A DNA stretch of 64,000 bases from Dichetophora obliterata (lineage: Eukaryota > Arthropoda > Insecta > Diptera > Sciomyzidae), in contig OY986440.1 in the NCBI GenBank assembly GCA_963920525.1, positions 992,001 to 1,056,000 of the forward strand, written 5' to 3'. Of the stretch, positions 60,201-64,000 are shown one piece after another. The notes under the pieces were generated by a model. The model searched no databases and was not told where the DNA came from. It was given only the letters and a program-made list of their open reading frames with translations. Numbering within the stretch: position 1 is the stretch's first letter; the number at the start of each line of letters is the position of its first letter. The translations under genes and the position numbers were made by a program.

Positions 60201-61002
60201 AAATTCAAGATGGTGGATAGGGTTGCCACCTTGATTTTTTTTATTTTTACGAATTCGGAGCTGGCGCGAACTAAAGGGTAAAAATGGGTCGCTGAATCCG
60301 AATCCGTCGTCAGAATTTCAAAATTATAAAATTTGATTGTCTTTAGGAATTGGTATTGAGTGTAGGAAGGCCTTGAAACTGGTTTCAAATTTAACCAACA
60401 CTGTTACTCTCATAAACTTATGCACAACACTGGCTGTTTTTGTAGCTCCTCCTCCTTTGTGATTTTCGCTCCACAAAAGTAAAATGGCCGCTGAGAGCTT
60501 AGGTTGAGCTGAGAGCTTAGGTTAGAGCGCTGAGGTTGACAATTTTTTAATGATGGCCGCCATGTGGCTTTTGTGAGAGTCGCTATGGAAAAAATATCCG
60601 GTTTAATCTGGGGTGTTTTTTCAAGGTCAAAATTAATTTTATCGCTGATTTCGAATCTAAGGTCAGAATTTTAAAATTCAAGATGGTGGATAGGGTTGCC
60701 ACCTTTATTTTTTGTAGTTTGTAGTCATTTATTAGTGTTTAGGGGTCGCTGATTTCGAATCTGAAGTCAGAATTTTAAAATTCAAGATGGCGGATAGGGT
60801 TGCCACCTTCTTTTTCTGTAGTTTTGAGAATTCGGGGAAGGCAAAAAAAAAATCATACACAAAATATGGGTCACTGAATCCGAATCCGTCGTCAGAATTT
60901 CAAAATTATAAAATTTCAAAATCATAGGGGTGCCACCTAATAATATGTCCACCTAATAATATTTTAAGAATTTTAAACGTCATTTATTAGTGTTTAGGGG
61001 TC
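54264..61002. repeat. 6739-bp superblock, copy 4
   Basis: Same order and length as the others. It has TAGGGTTGCC in its P3 and is followed by P3Q, both shared with copy 3. Confidence 0.93.
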
Positions 61003-64000
61003 GCTGATTTCGAATCTGAAGTCAGAATTTTAAAATTCAAGATGGCGGATAGGGTTGCCACCTTCTTTTTCTGTAGTTTTGAGAATTCGGGGAAGGCAAA
61101 AAAAAAATCATACACAAAATATGGGTCACTGAATCCGAATCCGTCGTCAGAATTTCAAAATTATAAAATTTCAAAATCATAGGGTTCTCTAGGAATTGGT
61201 AATGAGTGTAGGAAGGCATTGAAACTGGTTTCAAATTTACACAACACTTATACTTCTCATAAACTTTTGCACAACACTGGCTGTTTTTGTGGCTCCTCCT
61301 CCTTCCACAAAAGTATAATGGCCGCTTAGGAGAGGCGCAGAGTTGACAATTTTTTAATGATGGCCGCCATGTGGCTTTTGTGAGAGTCAGTATGGAAAAA
61401 ATAGCCGGTTTAATCTGGGGTATTTTTTCAAGGTCAAAATTAATTTTATCGCTGATTTCGAATCTAAGGTCAGAATTTTAAAATTCAAGATGGTGGATAG
61501 GGTTGCCACCTTTATTTTTTGTAGTTTGTAGTCATTTATTAGTGTTTAGGGGTCGCTGATTTCGAATCTGAAGTCAGAATTTTAAAATTCAAGATGGCGG
61601 ATAGGGTTGCCACCTTCTTTTTCTGTAGTTTTGAGAATTCGGGGAAGGCAAAAAAAAAATCATACACAAAATATGGGTCACTGAATCCGAATCCGTCGTC
61701 AGAATTTCAAAATTATAAAATTTCAAAATCATAGGGTTGCCACCTAATAATATGTCTTTTTAAGAATTTTAAACGTCATTTATTAGTGTTTAGGGGTCGC
61801 TGATTTCGAATCTGAAGTCAGAATTTTAAAATTCAAGATGGTGGATAGGGTTGCCACCTTGATTTTTTTTATTTTTACGAATTCGGAGCTGGCGCGAACT
61901 AAAGGGTAAAAATGGGTCGCTGAATCCGAATCCGTCGTCAGAATTTCAAAATTATAAAATTTTATTGTCTTTAGGAATTGGTATTGAGTGTAGGAAGGCC
62001 TTGAAACTGGTTTCAAATTTAACCAACACTGTTACTCTCATAAACTTATGCACAACACTGGCTGTTTTTGTAGCTCCTCCTCCTTTGTGATTTTCGCTCC
62101 ACAAAAGTAAAATGGCCGCTGAGAGCTTAGGTTGAGCTGAGAGCTTAGGTTAGAGCGCTGAGGTTGACAATTTTTTAATGATGGCCGCCATGTGGCTTTT
62201 GTGAGAGTCGCTATGGAAAAAATATCCGGTTTAATCTGGGGTGTTTTTTCAAGGTCAAAATTAATTTTATCGCTGATTTCGAATCTAAGGTCAGAATTTT
62301 AAAATTCAAGATGGTGGATAGGGTTGCCACCTTTATTTTTTGTAGTTTGTAGTCATTTATTAGTGTTTAGGGGTCGCTGATTTCGAATCTGAAGTCAGAA
62401 TTTTAAAATTCAAGATGGCGGATAGGGTTGCCACCTTCTTTTTCTGTAGTTTTGAGAATTCGGGGAAGGCAAAAAAAAAATCATACACAAAATATGGGTC
62501 ACTGAATCCGAATCCGTCGTCAGAATTTCAAAATTATAAAATTTCAAAATCATAGGGGTGCCACCTAATAATATGTCCACCTAATAATATTTTAAGAATT
62601 TTAAACGTCATTTATTAGTGTTTAGGGGTCGCTGATTTCGAATCTGAAGTCAGAATTTTAAAATTCAAGATGGCGGATAGGGTTGCCACCTTCTTTTTCT
62701 GTAGTTTTGAGAATTCGGGGAAGGCAAAAAAAAAATCATACACAAAATATGGGTCACTGAATCCGAATCCGTCGTCAGAATTTCAAAATTATAAAATTTC
62801 AAAATCATAGGGTTCTCTAGGAATTGGTAATGAGTGTAGGAAGGCATTGAAACTGGTTTCAAATTTACACAACACTTATACTTCTCATAAACTTTTGCAC
62901 AACACTGGCTGTTTTTGTGGCTCCTCCTCCTTCCACAAAAGTATAATGGCCGCTTAGGAGAGGCGCAGAGTTGACAATTTTTTAATGATGGCCGCCATGT
63001 GGCTTTTGTGAGAGTCAGTATGGAAAAAATAGCCGGTTTAATCTGGGGTATTTTTTCAAGGTCAAAATTAATTTTATCGCTGATTTCGAATCTAAGGTCA
63101 GAATTTTAAAATTCAAGATGGTGGATAGGGTTGCCACCTTTATTTTTTGTAGTTTGTAGTCATTTATTAGTGTTTAGGGGTCGCTGATTTCGAATCTGAA
63201 GTCAGAATTTTAAAATTCAAGATGGCGGATAGGGTTGCCACCTTCTTTTTCTGTAGTTTTGAGAATTCGGGGAAGGCAAAAAAAAAATCATACACAAAAT
63301 ATGGGTCACTGAATCCGAATCCGTCGTCAGAATTTCAAAATTATAAAATTTCAAAATCATAGGGGTGCCACCTAATAATATGTCCACCTAATAATATTTT
63401 AAGAATTTTAAACGTCATTTATTAGTGTTTAGGGGTCGCTGATTTCGAATCTGAAGTCAGAATTTTAAAATTCAAGATGGCGGATAGGGTTGCCACCTTC
63501 TTTTTCTGTAGTTTTGAGAATTCGGGGAAGGCAAAAAAAAAATCATACACAAAATATGGGTCACTGAATCCGAATCCGTCGTCAGAATTTCAAAATTATA
63601 AAATTTCAAAATCATAGGGTTCTCTAGGAATTGGTAATGAGTGTAGGAAGGCATTGAAACTGGTTTCAAATTTACACAACACTTATACTTCTCATAAACT
63701 TTTGCACAACACTGGCTGTTTTTGTGGCTCCTCCTCCTTCCACAAAAGTATAATGGCCGCTTAGGAGAGGCGCAGAGTTGACAATTTTTTAATGATGGCC
63801 GCCATGTGGCTTTTGTGAGAGTCAGTATGGAAAAAATAGCCGGTTTAATCTGGGGTATTTTTTCAAGGTCAAAATTAATTTTATCGCTGATTTCGAATCT
63901 AAGGTCAGAATTTTAAAATTCAAGATGGTGGATAGGGTTGCCACCTTTATTTTTTGTAGTTTGTAGTCATTTATTAGTGTTTAGGGGTCGCTGATTTCGA
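61003..64000. repeat. P3-Q-P1 and a partial P at the window end
   Basis: P3Q (61003-62630), P1 (62631-63437) and 563 bp of another P. The Q here has the private substitution at 61963. The array continues beyond the window, which happens to end at GCTGATTTCGA. Confidence 0.92.

Larger units (their letters stand above)
13528..64000. repeat. Satellite array B with nested higher-order repeats
   Basis: From TTTTTTCAAGGTC onward the window is one tandem satellite, unrelated to array A. Using GCTGATTTCGAATCTG at the start of the 448-bp block as phase, four unit types recur: P1 of 807 bp (448+104+255), P2 of 1051 bp (448+104+255+244), P3 of 796 bp (448+104+244) and Q of 832 bp (473+104+255). P2 and P3 are always followed by Q, and P1 by any P. 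From 15522 the order is P2Q P1P1P3Q P1P1P2Q P2Q P1 RR P2Q P1 P2Q P1P1P3Q P1P1P2Q P2Q P1P1P3Q P1P1P2Q P3Q P2Q P2Q P1P1P3Q P1P1P2Q P3Q P1 and a partial P. Seventeen Q units are present. Units are almost base-identical away from the left edge. No gene is supported: the 65- and 77-codon minus-strand frames start at TTG and are satellite sequence. The array runs out of the window. Confidence 0.97.

Noticed and set aside
13528..64000. CRISPR or integron-like array
   Set aside because: The repeated units are hundreds of bases long with no variable spacers, and the context is eukaryotic satellite.
1..64000. tRNA, rRNA or other structured RNA genes
   Set aside because: No cloverleaf A/B box pair, rRNA core sequence or other recognisable RNA motif was seen by eye. 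A tRNAscan or Infernal run would be decisive.

Overview
The window is eukaryotic heterochromatin, almost entirely AT-rich satellite DNA, most likely from an arthropod. The basis is two long tandem arrays of ~0.8-1.05 kb units, a cut-and-paste DNA transposon of the hAT type, and no prokaryotic gene organisation. The species cannot be named from the sequence. The only convincing gene is the transposase inside the transposon. All other open frames are short, start mostly at TTG, and recur only because the satellite recurs.

Region 1 (1-13427), array A: head-to-tail copies of a unit of 859-863 bp, plus an 884-bp variant. The variant carries a different internal segment at 1994-2180 and 8909-9098. 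A third copy, starting at 13244, ends the array. Linked single-base variants show a two-unit higher-order period between about 4912 and 8359. Each canonical unit carries a (TTTG)5 microsatellite beside a CTATAGTAATAAAAC-like segment that loosely recalls the terminal sequence of insect Helentron/DINE-type repeats.

Region 2 (9862-12442): one array A unit is interrupted by a complete 2581-bp DNA transposon. It is bounded by the 8-bp direct repeat ATCTATAG, starts TAGCG and ends CGCTA, and has unusually long terminal inverted repeats of about 450 bp. Its 525-codon ORF has the order expected of a hAT-like RNase H-fold transposase: D76, D141...N146, CxxH 170-173, RW 284-285, E479. The arms are nearly identical, so the insertion is young and may still be functional.

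Region 3 (13400-13527): the junction between the arrays, marked by a perfect 14-bp tandem duplication and about 100 bp of single-copy sequence.

Region 4 (13528-64000), array B: an unrelated satellite with nested order. A base monomer of roughly 104-131 bp is doubled into 244/255-bp blocks. These combine with a 266-bp non-monomer segment into units of 807 (P1), 1051 (P2), 796 (P3) and 832 bp (Q). The units then form an eight-unit superblock of exactly 6739 bp that recurs four times (from 17405, 33509, 42131 and 54264). Edge units near 13.5-15.5 kb are degenerate P/Q mosaics. A 200-N assembly gap lies at 14638-14837. Two tandem 1051-bp units at 26834-28935 carry a private ~144-bp insert. Copies elsewhere are almost base-identical, pointing to recent amplification in a centromeric or pericentromeric setting. 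Nothing supports a multi-gene system: the notable content is the long-TIR transposon and the layered satellite architecture.
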